Of a DNA stretch of 64,000 bases, positions 31,480-42,865 are shown piece after piece. Numbering within the stretch: position 1 is the first letter of the stretch; every line of letters begins with the position of its first letter. The DNA comes from Paralvinella palmiformis. Lineage: Eukaryota; Annelida; Polychaeta; Terebellida; Alvinellidae. A program made the translations under genes and the position numbers. The stretch is taken from NCBI GenBank assembly GCA_025642065.1, contig JAODUP010000115.1, positions 1 through 64,000 of the forward strand, read 5' to 3'. Under the pieces are notes generated by a model, which saw only the letters and a program-made list of their open reading frames with translations, did no database searches and was not told where the DNA came from.

Positions 31480-31605
31480 AGATTGCTATTCTCTTGTGAA
31501 GATTGCTATTCTTTTGTTATATTGCTATTCTCTTGTGTATATTGCTATTCTCTCGCGTATATTGCTATTCTCTTGTGTATATTGCTATTCTCTTGTGCAA
31601 ACTGT
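31480..31605 (+). repeat. 20-bp minisatellite
   Basis: Six tandem copies of TATTGCTATTCTCTTGTGTA with small changes (TCTCGCG in one, AAGATT in the first two). The 20-bp period is not a multiple of three, so the ORF crossing it only shows frame-cycling repeats and is not a gene. Confidence 0.9.
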
Positions 31606-31642
31606 ACACCTCTGTTTAACAAATAAATACCGAACTCTATGA

Positions 31643-32660
31643 AGTGCACAGAATAAATCAGTTTCTGGGATTGATTAAAAAGCTTCTTCTGTCAGTTATA
31701 ATGCATTTATCCCATAAAGTATTGTGACCTCTATTTAACACAATCCTCTACATTAATCCATGTGTTTGTTAATCTTCCATATAAAATATAGATTTTTTTT
31801 CTTACTTTGAAACCTTATATTAGAATGACAAGATTCCAACAGAAAACACTTAAATACTAGTATGTATACGAATGACTAATAATTGGGATCGGAATTCCCA
31901 GAGAGATGTAAAACAAATACAGACTTTCCGGAGAAAAAGATGAACTTTCTATTTCAAATAATCGTTTGTTTAATTTTCTCAGCTAATTAGCATATGTCGG
32001 ACATTTCAAATATGATGATGTTTTAAATATTCTTGTTTATGACGTCTGAGTCATTGGTAATGCATATATTTTCACAAAAATCAAGATGGTGGGATAGTTT
32101 CTACAACTCAAACCTAGTATAGTTCATTCACTTATTGATTCAATATTATTAATGCGGACATGGCATTTATATTACGTTTCATAATTTAGCCAAAGATTAA
32201 ATTATTAGGTGACGGTTTCCTATGTCAAATTATTATTCTGTAGGTGTGTTTTTTTCCCTTCGACATAACAGCGTGGTTATGTTATTTAATTCCCTTATTG
32301 AATCTAGCAATCCAGTTCGACTTAAACGTTAGATATTTCCAATACTATATCTATAAAGGGAGGAATGATAAAGAATATCGCTTAGATATTTACCATATCA
32401 CCTAGACATTTCCTCGATTCTCAACTATTCTACAATTTATATCAGCATGTGCTCACTTCATACATATCTGACCGTCACTTGCCTAAATAAAACGCCCACA
32501 AACATATACGTCATTCTTTTAAACCGAAACCAAGCGTTTTAGCACATACACGGTGGATAAATTAACCAGTGAAACCGAAATTTCATTAAGCTTTTATGTG
32601 TTGCCGTAAATCCGGAAAATTGCTGATAAAAATAAAGATGTGTCAGAACTACCTCCATTT
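31643..32660. other. Upstream flank of the secreted-protein gene
   Basis: AT-rich and without ORFs of note. CGGAATTCCC at 31890-31899 is one base from an NF-kappaB-type site; one such match in 1 kb is expected often enough that I give it little weight. Confidence 0.4.
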
Positions 32661-32667
32661 ACCTCTT

Positions 32668-32673
32668 TATAAA
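32668..32673 (+). promoter_or_regulatory. TATA box of the secreted-protein gene
   Basis: TATAAA in CTCTTTATAAATG lies 78 bp upstream of the first ATG, which would place transcription start near 32700 and leave a 5'UTR of roughly 45 bases. A TATA-driven short-leader promoter is typical of inducible secreted-protein genes; that link is inferred. Confidence 0.5.
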
Positions 32674-32745
32674 TGAACGTCTTTACCACGAATACCAAAC
32701 GTCACTAACACAGTAAAAGATTGCCAAATCGACAACATATCTTCC

Positions 32746-33181
32746 ATGATGGAAACAGCAACATATATCAGTAAGTTACCATTTTCTGATATTTGGTCAA
32801 CCCTAAATGGTTGACATCCGGTAAATCATGATATATTGTTGTGTGAAAAATATACTTCAACATTAATATACTGATATTGACAGATTCTGAATTAATATAC
32901 ACGTTTTAATACTTCAGCCTTCGTCTACTTGTTGACCATCGCACAGACAGCACCCGTTTATAATTCCAGTGAATCAATAGTTAGAGATGTTAGAAAAGGC
33001 GCATCTGAAACAGCAGGTTCCACAAATGTAGCTTTTGAAATATTTGTAAGATCAGTTGATGATAAAAATTATGTTATTTTTAAATAGATGCAGATGGATA
33101 TAAAATTACACTCACCAATAATTCTAAACGAGCTATCAAAATATTTATTATTAAATTAAACGCAAAATATTTTTGTACCTG

Positions 33182-33237
<56 letters not shown>

Positions 33238-34130
33238 CAATGGGATACAGACTTATCTGCCGCCGGTTCTTAAAGGAGAAGATGTCGCAAAGTGTCGACA
33301 ATTCGCTGATTCAGCTCACTACCTTACTGATGTTCCTTATCCTACACAAGAGTCTTCACACGTTCCATTGGTTTGTATCATACAGAGTATACTTAAGTCA
33401 TGTGTGAGTTTCTGCGCTTATGTGTGTGGGGGGGGGGGAGGGCGCATGCACGAACGTAAGCGCGTATGCTCGCAAGTACCCACACGCATCATAACACCTG
33501 TAATATTAATTTTCACCAGTCGCTGTTGCTGATGATGAGAGAAGATCTCCTCCACCTCAACCACACTATGACATCTCTAACTGATAAAGGTATGGAGATA
33601 CTCCTACAACAAGAATGTTATTCAGGAGATAACAATGAGCACACCAATCCTTGTCTAATGCAATGTCAGGATCAGGTAGCATCAATAATCAAGTACTACT
33701 TTTGTGCTTGGTCAACTGATATTAAGCCAAAATTAGCGAGTCTTATCGTCAATATGAATGTCGTATTAAAAGAAGAGGTGAGATATCTTAATTTATATTT
33801 ACGTTAACGATTTTCTTTGTTTTTTGGGGAAAGAATTATAATGTATATAACGCGAATTATAGTTAGTGTGAAAAATTTATACACCGGGGAAAAAAACCAA
33901 CAGAAATAACAGGACATACAAATATTTATGTTAATAATTAATATAATCTTATTGTATTTCAGGCTAATATAATGCCGATGTATGATAATTCACAACTCAA
34001 CGTTACAGATGTACCAAGATCTCTCTCTAGTTTAAGTTATTACACTCTAATTGTAGCAAATTATGCCAACAATCAAATGTCTACCTCTAGAAACATTTTA
34101 AATAACTTTGATATAGGAAATAACCATTAA
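32746..34130 (+). CDS. Secreted helical cytokine-like protein, five coding exons
   Basis: Exons: 32746-32770, 32918-33045, 33236-33370, 33520-33777, 33963-34130; intron phases 1,0,0,0; 237 codons. Donors are GTAAGT, GTAAGA, GTTTGT, GTGAGA; all introns end AG. The protein starts MMETATYITFVYLLTIAQTA, a clear signal peptide (cleavage likely after residue 17-20). It has six cysteines (52, 71, 129, 141, 145, 158) and three N-glycosylation sequons (N24, N110, N195). No membrane segment follows the signal. Helix-like stretches lie in exon 2 (IVRDVRKGASE), exon 4 (LLLMMREDLLHLNHTM and CQDQVASIIKYYFCAW..) and exon 5 (SLSSLSYYTLIVANY). A tiny phase-1 first exon inside the signal peptide and three phase-0 introns, with two helices in exon 4 and one in exon 5, is the layout of GH, prolactin, IL-6 and G-CSF genes. 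I recognise no sequence homologue; the family is inferred. Two in-frame ATGs begin the ORF. Confidence 0.75.
33184..33235 (+). repeat. (TA)n tract forming the splice acceptor of exon 3
   Basis: An unbroken TA repeat runs directly into TATAG, the acceptor used for exon 3 of the secreted-protein gene, replacing the usual pyrimidine tract. The next base starts the exon (TGC AAT GGG, phase 0). Confidence 0.85.
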
Positions 34131-34157
34131 TTATGTAGGATTATATTTTGTTATAAT

Positions 34158-34163
34158 AATAAA
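34158..34163 (+). terminator. Poly(A) signal of the secreted-protein gene
   Basis: AATAAA lies 27 bp after the stop codon, with a second AATAAA at 34263-34268. Either could be used; one ATTTA motif lies between them. Confidence 0.6.
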
Positions 34164-34539
34164 AGTATTTAGATTTACAGGGTGTGCTAGATCATATTGT
34201 CTAAATAGTGAATGTGAATATATAATTATTGTTTTATAAAAGAGATTATTTTGTATATTTCTAATAAAAACTGATAATTTTATGGACGTCTTTTTATTTT
34301 TCAATTATAACTAATGTGCATTAAGATATTAAGGAAGCTTTCTGTCAAGGTACAAGAATTCCCTTCAGCTAATAGATTTTAGATTTCCTGGGATTTATTA
34401 CCAATTCCTGTATTCATCTATCCATTCACGCCACGCTTTACGAGCACAGATACAGCCGACGATATACAGATAGATATGATATTAAGACCAATCAGAACAT
34501 CAACACAGAATACAATCATTATCGGCCAATAAGCCTGAA

Positions 34540-34608
34540 GCATGATGACGTCACAAACCAAAACAAACCAGCCGCGCTTTGCAATTTTGGTTTTTGACGT
34601 CATCATGC
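34540..34608. repeat. Inverted repeat with two CRE-type TGACGTCA sites
   Basis: GCATGATGACGTCA (34540-34553) and TGACGTCATCATGC (34595-34608) are perfect inverted arms. Pairing extends inward through AAACCAAAAC versus its near complement. Each arm holds the palindrome TGACGTCA. The loop and the next 120 bp are CpG-rich. It may be a small MITE or a promoter-like region; no start exon was found beside it. Confidence 0.65.
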
Positions 34609-34609
34609 A

Positions 34610-35080
34610 ATGGGTCTATTCGCACGCCGCCAAACCGCGCAATTCGCAAATTCGGACGACTTCCGGTGGGACTAACCGTCCCCAACTTAAACTGTCTCGC
34701 CGACAGTCAGATGACGCAATTAAAATCATTTGACATTCACTATTTGCCGATTGTGCGTTTTGTCACCAAAAGGTCGTATATCATCTATTAGAGTTATAAT
34801 TGTTATATTAATTGCGTTTTCGTTGTTCGATGACTGTGTTATGCCGGTATTGTAACCATTGAGCTGCTAATATTTATACACGTGTATAATAACCGATGGA
34901 ATGTTTGTAAACTTCGATCATTTTCGGGGTTTTTTAACATAAAAAATATCATCTGAAGTAAAACAAAATTGACCTTAAAACCGTTCGTTAGAATTTCAAT
35001 TTAATTAAAACATTTCTGTATAAATGACGGAAACTTGAATGTTAATTTCATTAATTAAAATCATGTTTAAGTCTATCAAC
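34610..35080. other. CpG-containing then AT-rich spacer
   Basis: 34610-34770 is CpG-rich with overlapping short ORFs on both strands; the remainder is AT-rich. No supported gene. Confidence 0.4.
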
Positions 35081-35082
35081 AA

Positions 35083-35555
35083 GAAACGACGACTATTAAT
35101 ATGGCTCACAAACTATTAGGCCTGATCAGAAGATTATATGTGTACCTTGATAATGCAACAGTGAATACTTTGTACACCTCTCTTGTTAAGCCACATCTCG
35201 AATATGGGAACACTGACTGGTACCCAGTATTCAAAAAGACTGTGAACTGTTGGAGAATGCCCAACGTCTAGCAACAAAACTAGCCCCGGCATTGAGGGAC
35301 CTGTCTTATGTTGAGATAATTACTGACCTAGATCTACCCAGCCTCTACTATAGACGAGCTAGAGGTGACATGATAGAGACATATAAACACATGTCTGGAA
35401 TATATGCAGTAGATGCCGAGTATATCAAACCAGATACGTCTTTCACAAGGGATCATAGTTTCAGGTTAAAGAAAGAAAGATCAATGAAACATATCAGGCA
35501 ACAATACTACAGCAACAGGATATTAAACTCATGGAATGTGTTGCCTGTTGGCAAC
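35083..35555 (+). pseudogene. LINE reverse transcriptase C-terminal part, frameshifted
   Basis: The first frame gives MAHKLLGLIRRLYVYLDN.. and LYTSLVKPHLEYGNTDWYP. After a one-base shift near 35243 the second frame gives LENAQRLATKLAPALRDLSY, DLPSLYYRRARGDMIETYKHM, then HSFRLKKERS and SNRILNSWNVLP. This is the conserved post-catalytic part of a CR1/L2-like LINE; the YxDD domain and everything 5' are missing. The 3' end abuts the Harbinger fragment near 35555. Confidence 0.85.
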
Positions 35556-35761
35556 ATTCGGACATAGTTCTTGTATGGGAACAAATCCTCCCCTTCGAAT
35601 TCCCTCATAAAGGTGTGATACGTGCCCCATAATGGTCTACGGAATATCCATTGGCGGCACCAGGGCTACCTGCAAGATGTCTTGTAACAGTGACGTTTTC
35701 TACGTCGCCGTAAACCAACTAGAAGAGTCGCTATCACCTGATTCAAGTCGTTGGTCGCCAT
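35556..35761 (-). pseudogene. PIF/Harbinger-like transposase N-terminus, broken
   Basis: From ATG at 35761 (minus): MATNDLNQVIATLLVGLRRR.. then KRHCYKTSCR, one in-frame stop, PWCRQWIFRRPLWGTYHTFM, REFEGEDLFPYKN. An Arg-rich start followed by W-x(n)-R-G-x-Y-H-T-x-x-x-E and a YKN box is typical of HARBI1-like nucleases. The DDE domain is absent. Its 3' end is cut where the plus-strand LINE fragment begins. Confidence 0.65.
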
Positions 35762-35769
35762 GATTTTGA

Positions 35770-36060
35770 GATAGAAAGGCTTGCGTAAATTGCCGAAGCA
35801 CACACGAAGATGACGTCATATTTGTCAAACATTACTCTATCAAAGTGAAGAAAGGGCTAATTAATTATTTTGGCAAACTAATATAATTTTGGTATTTTTG
35901 TAGTAAATATACTAATCACATTGTCACGTATAAAGAGATTTACATATCAGTTAGAATAACGTGATTAAAAAAATTGGCATCATTTCAGGTTGAAGTATAA
36001 TGACCATGATTATAAATAGATTTCTACCCTATCCCAGCTAAATGGTTTTCCAATGCGCAT
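35770..36060. other. Spacer without a recognised feature
   Basis: AT-rich except for TGACGTCA at 35812-35819 upstream of the Harbinger ATG, which may belong to that element. Confidence 0.4.
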
Positions 36061-36070
36061 GCACGGGCGT

Positions 36071-36071
36071 G

Positions 36072-36127
<56 letters not shown>
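36071..36127. repeat. (CT)n(AC)n microsatellite
   Basis: CT repeat passing directly into AC repeat. Confidence 0.9.
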
Positions 36128-36130
<3 letters not shown>

Positions 36131-36650
36131 CGCAGCTATATAGCAGGAATATACACAGTTCCGGAGTTAAATGAATATCAGACGAAAGAAAGCACGTACG
36201 GAAAGAGCGCTTAGAAATCTGTATTAGCTGATTGTGTACACTGTGTCAGTGTGTGTAATGTAACCAAATAAATATATCGTTATTGTCCTGAGCCGATACA
36301 GCAATAAAATGTTTTTAAAAACTTTAAAAAACCTGTTATACTCCTACTTATGAACTCTATTTCCTGCTAACGTGAGCGGTTACTATTTTTTATTGCCGGA
36401 TGTTTTGACGAAAATCAATATTCAAGAGCGTCTCTGTTGGCAAACGGAAATATCTGGTAAACAGTGGTGTAGGCGTTAAAAATACCTCGAAATATCACCC
36501 ACTGACAGCTCTAGAAACTATTTAGTATATCCACGAGAAAAGGTTAATCAATAGTATTGTCGTTAATAAAGAAAGGTTTAGTCGCAAACGTAATAACGTA
36601 TTGAGCAGTAAATCTACGGTAAACATGAAACACATAACACATAACAAATA

Positions 36651-36657
<7 letters not shown>

Positions 36658-36696
<39 letters not shown>

Positions 36697-37124
36697 CATA
36701 CTTGTGTATCCTTCACATATATCAAAATAGTTTATCCTGGTTTCGTTTATTCCAGGCATATAACGTATTAGTCTGTAGCACTTTTTAATAGACATTTCCT
36801 TGTTCTAATCACACACACACACACACACCGCGCGCGCGCGCGACACACATATTCCAAAATATAATAGTTATTATACAAAAGAAATTACTTACATACAAGA
36901 CACCCATATAATTAACTTACCTGGACTAAAGATTTTTAGTTAATCGAGGCTGTTGTCATACAAGATGGTACTGGAGATCTCCTAATATATATAATCCTTT
37001 TATGTGAAACAATTATAACTAAGAAACGGACACATATATCAAAATAGTTTATCCTGGTTTCGTTTATTCCAGGCATATAACGTATTAGTCTGTAGCACTT
37101 TTTATAGACATTTCCTTGTTCTAA

Positions 37125-37163
<39 letters not shown>
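36658..37163. repeat. A-B-A duplication with microsatellites
   Basis: A (TA)n tract (36658-36692) precedes segment A (36715-36810, starting ACATATATCAAAATAG). Then come CA/CG repeats (36810-36843), segment B (36845-37032), a second copy of A (37032-37127) and another (CA)n (37127-37163). B also occurs at 27631-27817. The two A copies differ by about one base. Confidence 0.85.
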
Positions 37164-37166
<3 letters not shown>

Positions 37167-38880
37167 CCGCGCGCGCACATATATTGTAAAGACATAGAAA
37201 GATACATGCATATAGACAGACACAGATAGAGAGAACAAATAAGATTGACAGTCTGTCGGACAAACAGACAGACACAGACACAAAGTCAGAAACACACAGA
37301 AACGTGTGGAAACACATACACAGATACATCGCGCCCGCCCACCACATACACAATAACCTCCTAACATGTAGTATATGTACATATCGTCAACAAATATTTA
37401 CAAATTTCACATTTCTTATACACTAATATGTAGTGGTTGACTGGCCAAGGTGTTGGCTTACCGGGTGGCAAGTAGGCCAGGTGGGTCCCATTAGACATTA
37501 TGTTAAAAATGTTAATGACATTCTAACAGCATGAAAACAATTCTATTATATTTGATATTCTAATACCCCTTCCAATTGGCCATACTCTCCACTCCCACAC
37601 TGGAAGACTCGGAAATATAACAATATGTAGACTTTCACAAATGATCATTTAACCTGTTTATATATGAGGGATAATTATTTTATATTTTGCTTCTCTATTC
37701 AGACAAATATTATTAGTGTAATATTGCTTTTAAAGAGTTTATGCTAAATTAACATTTTAATAAGAAAATAAAATTTCTCAAGGATACATATCATTTAAAA
37801 ATATATGAACAAATATTTATCGTTAAAATGACATACAAAAATTACAAATATAGTAATCTTCTTCTTTTGTTTGAAAATACTTATTTAGATCTATGTGAAA
37901 GGTGCAAATACAAAAGGAAAACAAATTAGAGTCGAAAATCGTTAATATTCTTTATTTCTGATATTACACAACAAATTTATGTCATTGGATAGGAAACGTT
38001 TAATTTAGTAAGATGTCTAAAGCAATTTTATCTTAATGATATATAATTAAATTTTAAATTATATGACGTCCGAAATCGAAAAATATCGTAAGAGAACAGA
38101 GACGTCGGGTCTTCTAATAATATGCCTATATTTCGATATAAATGGATATTATCCCCAAATATAAAGTTAATATTACTAAATTCTTAGATTGCCGGGCGCC
38201 TGTTTTCCGGTATGATATTTTCTCACTGTGACGTCATATGGTTGTACAGGAAATAACGATAATCTGCCGCGATTTTAAATATTAATTATAAGTCTCTTAA
38301 AACATTAAACAACTAATATTAAAACCTCTCACTGAGTAAAGAATTTCATATTCAATGGTTTAAATGTGTTTTGCGTATGTTTCGTATTAGAAAAGAGCTC
38401 AGTGATCTAGGACTTTTCCCAAAAAATCATCTAAATGCGGATTATATATATATATATAACGCGAAGCGATGCGTAAAACGAATTAGAGACTTCATCGAGA
38501 TATATCCTGTGTTTTGTTTTAGTTTTTTTTTTAGCTCCATCTGGCTTGATATCACTTCATTTGTAATGTTTATGACTGAAAATTTTTTTTAAAAAAAACT
38601 TTTGTAAATGATAATATAAAGTTGTGAAGGTGAATAATATTATTTGTCTGGTTCTGTATTATATCAACAATTCAGCCAACCAACTATTAAATAGTATGGC
38701 TAAACATTAACTAAATTATTATTTAAAAATATATAATCCTAGTATATTTATCCTAAAAATCCTAGCGATTTATTAGTAATTATATATATAAACTTGTATA
38801 TGTAATTTTTTTCCCAATGTGAGGTATTTTTTATTAACTCTACCAGCATTAAAAAGAAAACGTATTAACCTGCATCACTG
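37164..38880. other. Non-genic AT-rich region
   Basis: Contains degenerate CA/GACA stretches (37164-37340) and long AT-rich sequence. The ORFs at 37102-37382 and 38371-38592 are microsatellite or AT-rich translations. Nothing else is recognised. Confidence 0.5.
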
Positions 38881-39045
38881 AAACGGAAAGAGCGACAAGA
38901 AGTAGAAAGGTAGGAATCAGCCATTTATAATACGACAACCACCATCCACATAGATGTCCAGTTCTGCAACGGATACAATACTCATGCTGATGTCGCAATG
39001 ATATGTGAGTTACAAGAGCTATTTTGAATGTAAAGACGAATACAA

Positions 39046-40806
39046 GTGCATCCTTTACTTATCAACCCAAACCAAGTACGTCTTCTGGATTCATTGTTCC
39101 GGTATCTGTACCTTCAACTAGTGACAGGGAATCAGATATTTCTACAGTCGATAAATGACTTGATTTCTGAAGTACAACGTGTAAATGAATCTACACAAGA
39201 AAATGAAAGATCAACTAATGGAATCTTCCAATAATCATCACCAGCTAATCTGAATTTATTTTTTGCTGAACATCCATTCCAGCCAATTGATGATCTGGCA
39301 TTTGATGCATGTTCGTATGAGAGGAAAAACTATATATGATTCAGTCCCAAGAAAATGGGTAACACATAACAAAGAAAGTAGGTGCTTATAGTATTCATGC
39401 TGCTTAGTCTTTGAGTCTCCCAATAGTGGCAATCCATCACCCTTCGTACCTTGCTTTAGAGATTACAGGCACATTAGCCAGAGCTTAGCTTTACACGAAT
39501 GGACAATAACGCATGTCAAAAGTACTCAAAAATATATCAGTGTGCTTAACGATGGCACCTTAGATCCTTTTTTGCAGCACCACTAATTAAAAAGAAAGAA
39601 GTAGTATTGAAACAGAGAAGCACTGTCATGAGACTTATAGACATAATAAAGATGTTAAGCAAGCAAGCACTTCCTTTTCGAGGTCACATTAATGAATCGG
39701 CCTACTCTCTATATAATGAAGTTCTGAATGATGGCAAGTATTTATCTACAGTGTAGTTGGTGGAAAATTATGACCCCGTTATGGCAGTTCACGTTTATCT
39801 GATAACACAAATGGCGCTACAAGCTACCATGGCCTGTATAATGGTTTATAAAGTAAAATTGCTGATGTGGCTGATCAACATGTTCATATATATAGTGCTT
39901 TGCCCATGTCTTGAATTTGGCAATAGTTGAAACAATAACACGCTGTGTTTCTTCAGGGTTTTTCTCTCATAATTTGCTTCATAATTTAGTAACGTTTGGG
40001 AAAGCATTATACAATGGGAATGGCTGTGTGGATATGAGTTGTTGGAAAACATCTAGGACAAGAAACATGAAACGATTAAAGCTAATTGGTGATACCAGAT
40101 GGTGAGGAAACTCCACGGCAGCAACAACTATATTTTAACGTTTTTTATAATGTCGCTGCCAGTGCTTTTATAAATCTACTGACATGCTTTCCAATAATAC
40201 ATCATTCAGACACTTTTGATTTAAAAACAAAACACAAAGGGATTGTTTCACTTCAGTCTTCTAAAACTGGAAACCATATTGACAGGAATTTAATTACTTG
40301 TATGAATATGAAACCACAGCCCGTTATCAAGTTATCTACAGACAAGTGGTTTAGATATGTTTACTGAATGGATTCGGCTACAAGAGAATGAAGGAACGGA
40401 CAAGAACGTTTGATAACGTTCACAGCAGGGCTTTGGAATTTCTAAATAAATGTAATGAGAATATTTCACAGATGAACGTGTTTTATAATCAAACGTTGGA
40501 GACTGATGCTTTGGAAAGGGCACTGCCAATTAAGAGGCAGAAGAAGAAGAATATAATGGCAGATGAGCTAACTGACGATGAAGGAAATTCCTCGGATTCT
40601 CTAGTTATTCTTGATGAAGTGTGTTTAACCTAATAATGGATTGCATTGTCCAATCACTAGAATCACGCTTTGTACAACACAAACACTTGTTTAACAATTT
40701 AACCTGCTTGGACCCAGCAAAGTTTAAAACTATTGCAGAGAAGGCCATTGAAGATCAAACATTAGGAGGTATTATTAAGCTGTTTCCAAAATTCGGATCA
40801 TCGTAA
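39046..40806 (+). pseudogene. Second TTF/ZMYM1-like hAT transposase, broken
   Basis: In order and in changing frames: FAEHPFQPIDDLAFDACSYE (near 39265-39325), a zinc-finger stretch (PSPFVP, CFRDYRHISQSLALHEW), KEVVLKQRSTVMRLIDIIK with LPFRGHINESAYSL (39595-39720), KYDPVMAxHVYLITQ-like NYDPVMAVHVYLITQ (39765-39810), and RALPIKRQKKKNIMADELTD (40520-40585). LESRFVQHKHLFNNLTCLDP follows (40645-40715), matching the late hAT region before the dimerisation domain. At least five stops or shifts interrupt it. The frame order differs from the hAT at 25 kb only by extent; this one keeps the C-terminal half. Terminal repeats were not identified. Confidence 0.8.
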
Positions 40807-41370
40807 ATCAATGTCGCTCAGCTTTTCTATGTTTATTACGAATTCCGAAACCAAGAAAACTGAAAATAAAAACAGACTTATCAATTCTGATCTTTGGGTG
40901 TATAACATGGCAGCTAATCAGTATACGTCAATAAAATATTGGATTTGGAAAATATATATTTATATTTCGGAAATAAGGCAGTTGGCTAAAGGTTGATAAA
41001 TTAATGAATTATATAAATTATACAAAAATGAAGAAAGTATCATATAATTAAATCCAAATATAACAAAGAGAAAGAGCTAACGTAGAAGCGAAGCTGAAAT
41101 TTATTCTGTAAATGAATTAATAATATGTTCATTTTTACAATTGGATAGTTTTAAGACCACCTGAAAGAGTATTTGACATTACTAATTTTATGGATAATAT
41201 ATTGCCTTTATTACTAATAACGATATAGATGTAATAATGAATTCTTGCTAGCAAGAACCATCCAAAGATGCTGTACATTGACACCTAAAAAAGATGTATA
41301 TAAAAATATAATGAGAAATTTGAACGATCAGGATTATCCATCGGTGAAAGCAACTTTGAACAGGTGATTT
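40807..41370. other. Downstream flank of the hAT pseudogene
   Basis: AT-rich; 40811-40996 encodes nothing recognisable. May hold the undetected 3' end of the hAT. Confidence 0.4.
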
Positions 41371-41372
41371 TT

Positions 41373-41454
41373 TTAGAAAAGATTAAAACTTTTCAAGAGA
41401 CGACACTTTCTTGATATCCACAGGTACCCTGTTACATTAATTGTCAAAATCCCT

Positions 41455-41514
<60 letters not shown>

Positions 41515-42480
41515 CAATAAAATATGTGTAAATTGTGAAAACCAACGGATAAAAAACCTGAAACCTGTGGTACACCAAATGACAATGCCAGAACACCAGA
41601 CAAAATACGACGAACGTACACTTTCTGGGAGCACTGTTCCAAATAGGAATGACACAATTCAAGTGCTTTATGTGATAGACCAAACATGTCTTTCAACGTA
41701 AAGAAAAGGACATTATGGTCAATTGTATCAAATGCAGCAGACAGGTCCAGAAGAACTAGTAATACTGACTTAAGTTGATCAACTGACATCATAATATTTG
41801 TTTTAGCAGAACCGATTACTTAATTTACAAGAACCGATTACTTATTGTAATTAACTTTATTATTAGACGGAAAGGAATTGCCCTTTTTATTATTTTAATT
41901 ATTATATTAAAGTTGAAATAGATCTATAATTGTTTAGACTTTTTTATTAATGATTCTACAAAGGCAGCTTTCATGGATTTTGGGAAAACATCCAAGGTGC
42001 AGGTAGTTTAAACTTTTCGGATTTTGATCTGACAGGTGCGTGTTTGTCAAGTAAAGATAAAGTATAGTGTGGTATTGTTCACATAATTGTGATAAATCAG
42101 CTTTAGGATTGGTGATAAGTTCGGATTTTACTATGTCATCATTAAATGCAAGAATGTCAATGGTGTGCGTATACAGGTAAATAATATTACACTTAGAGTG
42201 AACTGGATTATCCTTAAATTTTATTTCTGCTATGACAGTGAAATGATCCGATAAACCATCTGTTGTAGTTAGTGTGTGGATATAATCCGTTGTAGACCAG
42301 GTTATGAGGAGATCAAGCCAGTGTTATTAAATGTGGATGTAGCAGTAGACTGTGTATCCAAATGAAGGCTGAAATCACAAAGGTTTAAAAATTCAGGACG
42401 AACAATAACTAAGTTTTCTAGTAAATCACGAAATTAAACAAAAAAGGATGAAGTTATTCCAGGAAGGCGATAGAGGCATA
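41373..42480 (-). pseudogene. LINE endonuclease/reverse transcriptase, broken
   Basis: On the minus strand, 42480 to about 42010 carries the end of an APE-type endonuclease (FSLHLDTQSTATSTFNN, then a frame-shifted LSDHF-like SDH motif near 42245). From 41792 the reverse transcriptase motif A (LLVLLDLSAAFDTIDHN), SYLEQCSQKVYV and FGVPQ follow. It is then interrupted by a (TA)n tract (41456-41511), after which the YADD region is lost. Endonuclease followed by RT in one orientation fits a CR1/L2-like LINE; stops and deletions make it dead. Confidence 0.8.
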
Positions 42481-42513
42481 GGGAAGTAACCACGGTTTTT
42501 AGAGACATATTAT

Positions 42514-42575
42514 TTGGGGTATTATTATATTATATATTATTTATACAGCGCCTTTGAATGGCTCCTGCTAATAAA
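42514..42575 (+). repeat. LINE/SINE 3'-tail motif
   Basis: TTATACAGCGCCTTTGAATG.. matches the tail at 15066-15168 but is cut after CTCCTGCTAATAA, so only the left arm of the hairpin remains. Confidence 0.55.
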
Positions 42576-42734
42576 TCAGAATATTACAACAAAAAAAGAT
42601 CAATGGAAGTAAGAAAAATCAAAATAATGTTTTTTGGTGTCGTGAATAAAGTACTACATAAAGGTAAGGCTATTCTCACATATTATCAATTTATTAGATT
42701 TATTCTGTCAAAATAGATTAAATATCCATAATGG

Positions 42735-42865
42735 GTTCCCTTCCAGCACCGTATTCCATCGTGTACCACTGGTAGAGCAGTGATGGATGTCAGCGATGGA
42801 TACATCCGGGTCTTTTATAGAGATTGATATCAGATAGTTGCTGACAAGATTGCAGTTAACCATAC

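Noticed and set aside
37102..37382. Cys/Val-rich minus-strand ORFs
   Set aside because: Produced by CA and CG repeat tracts.
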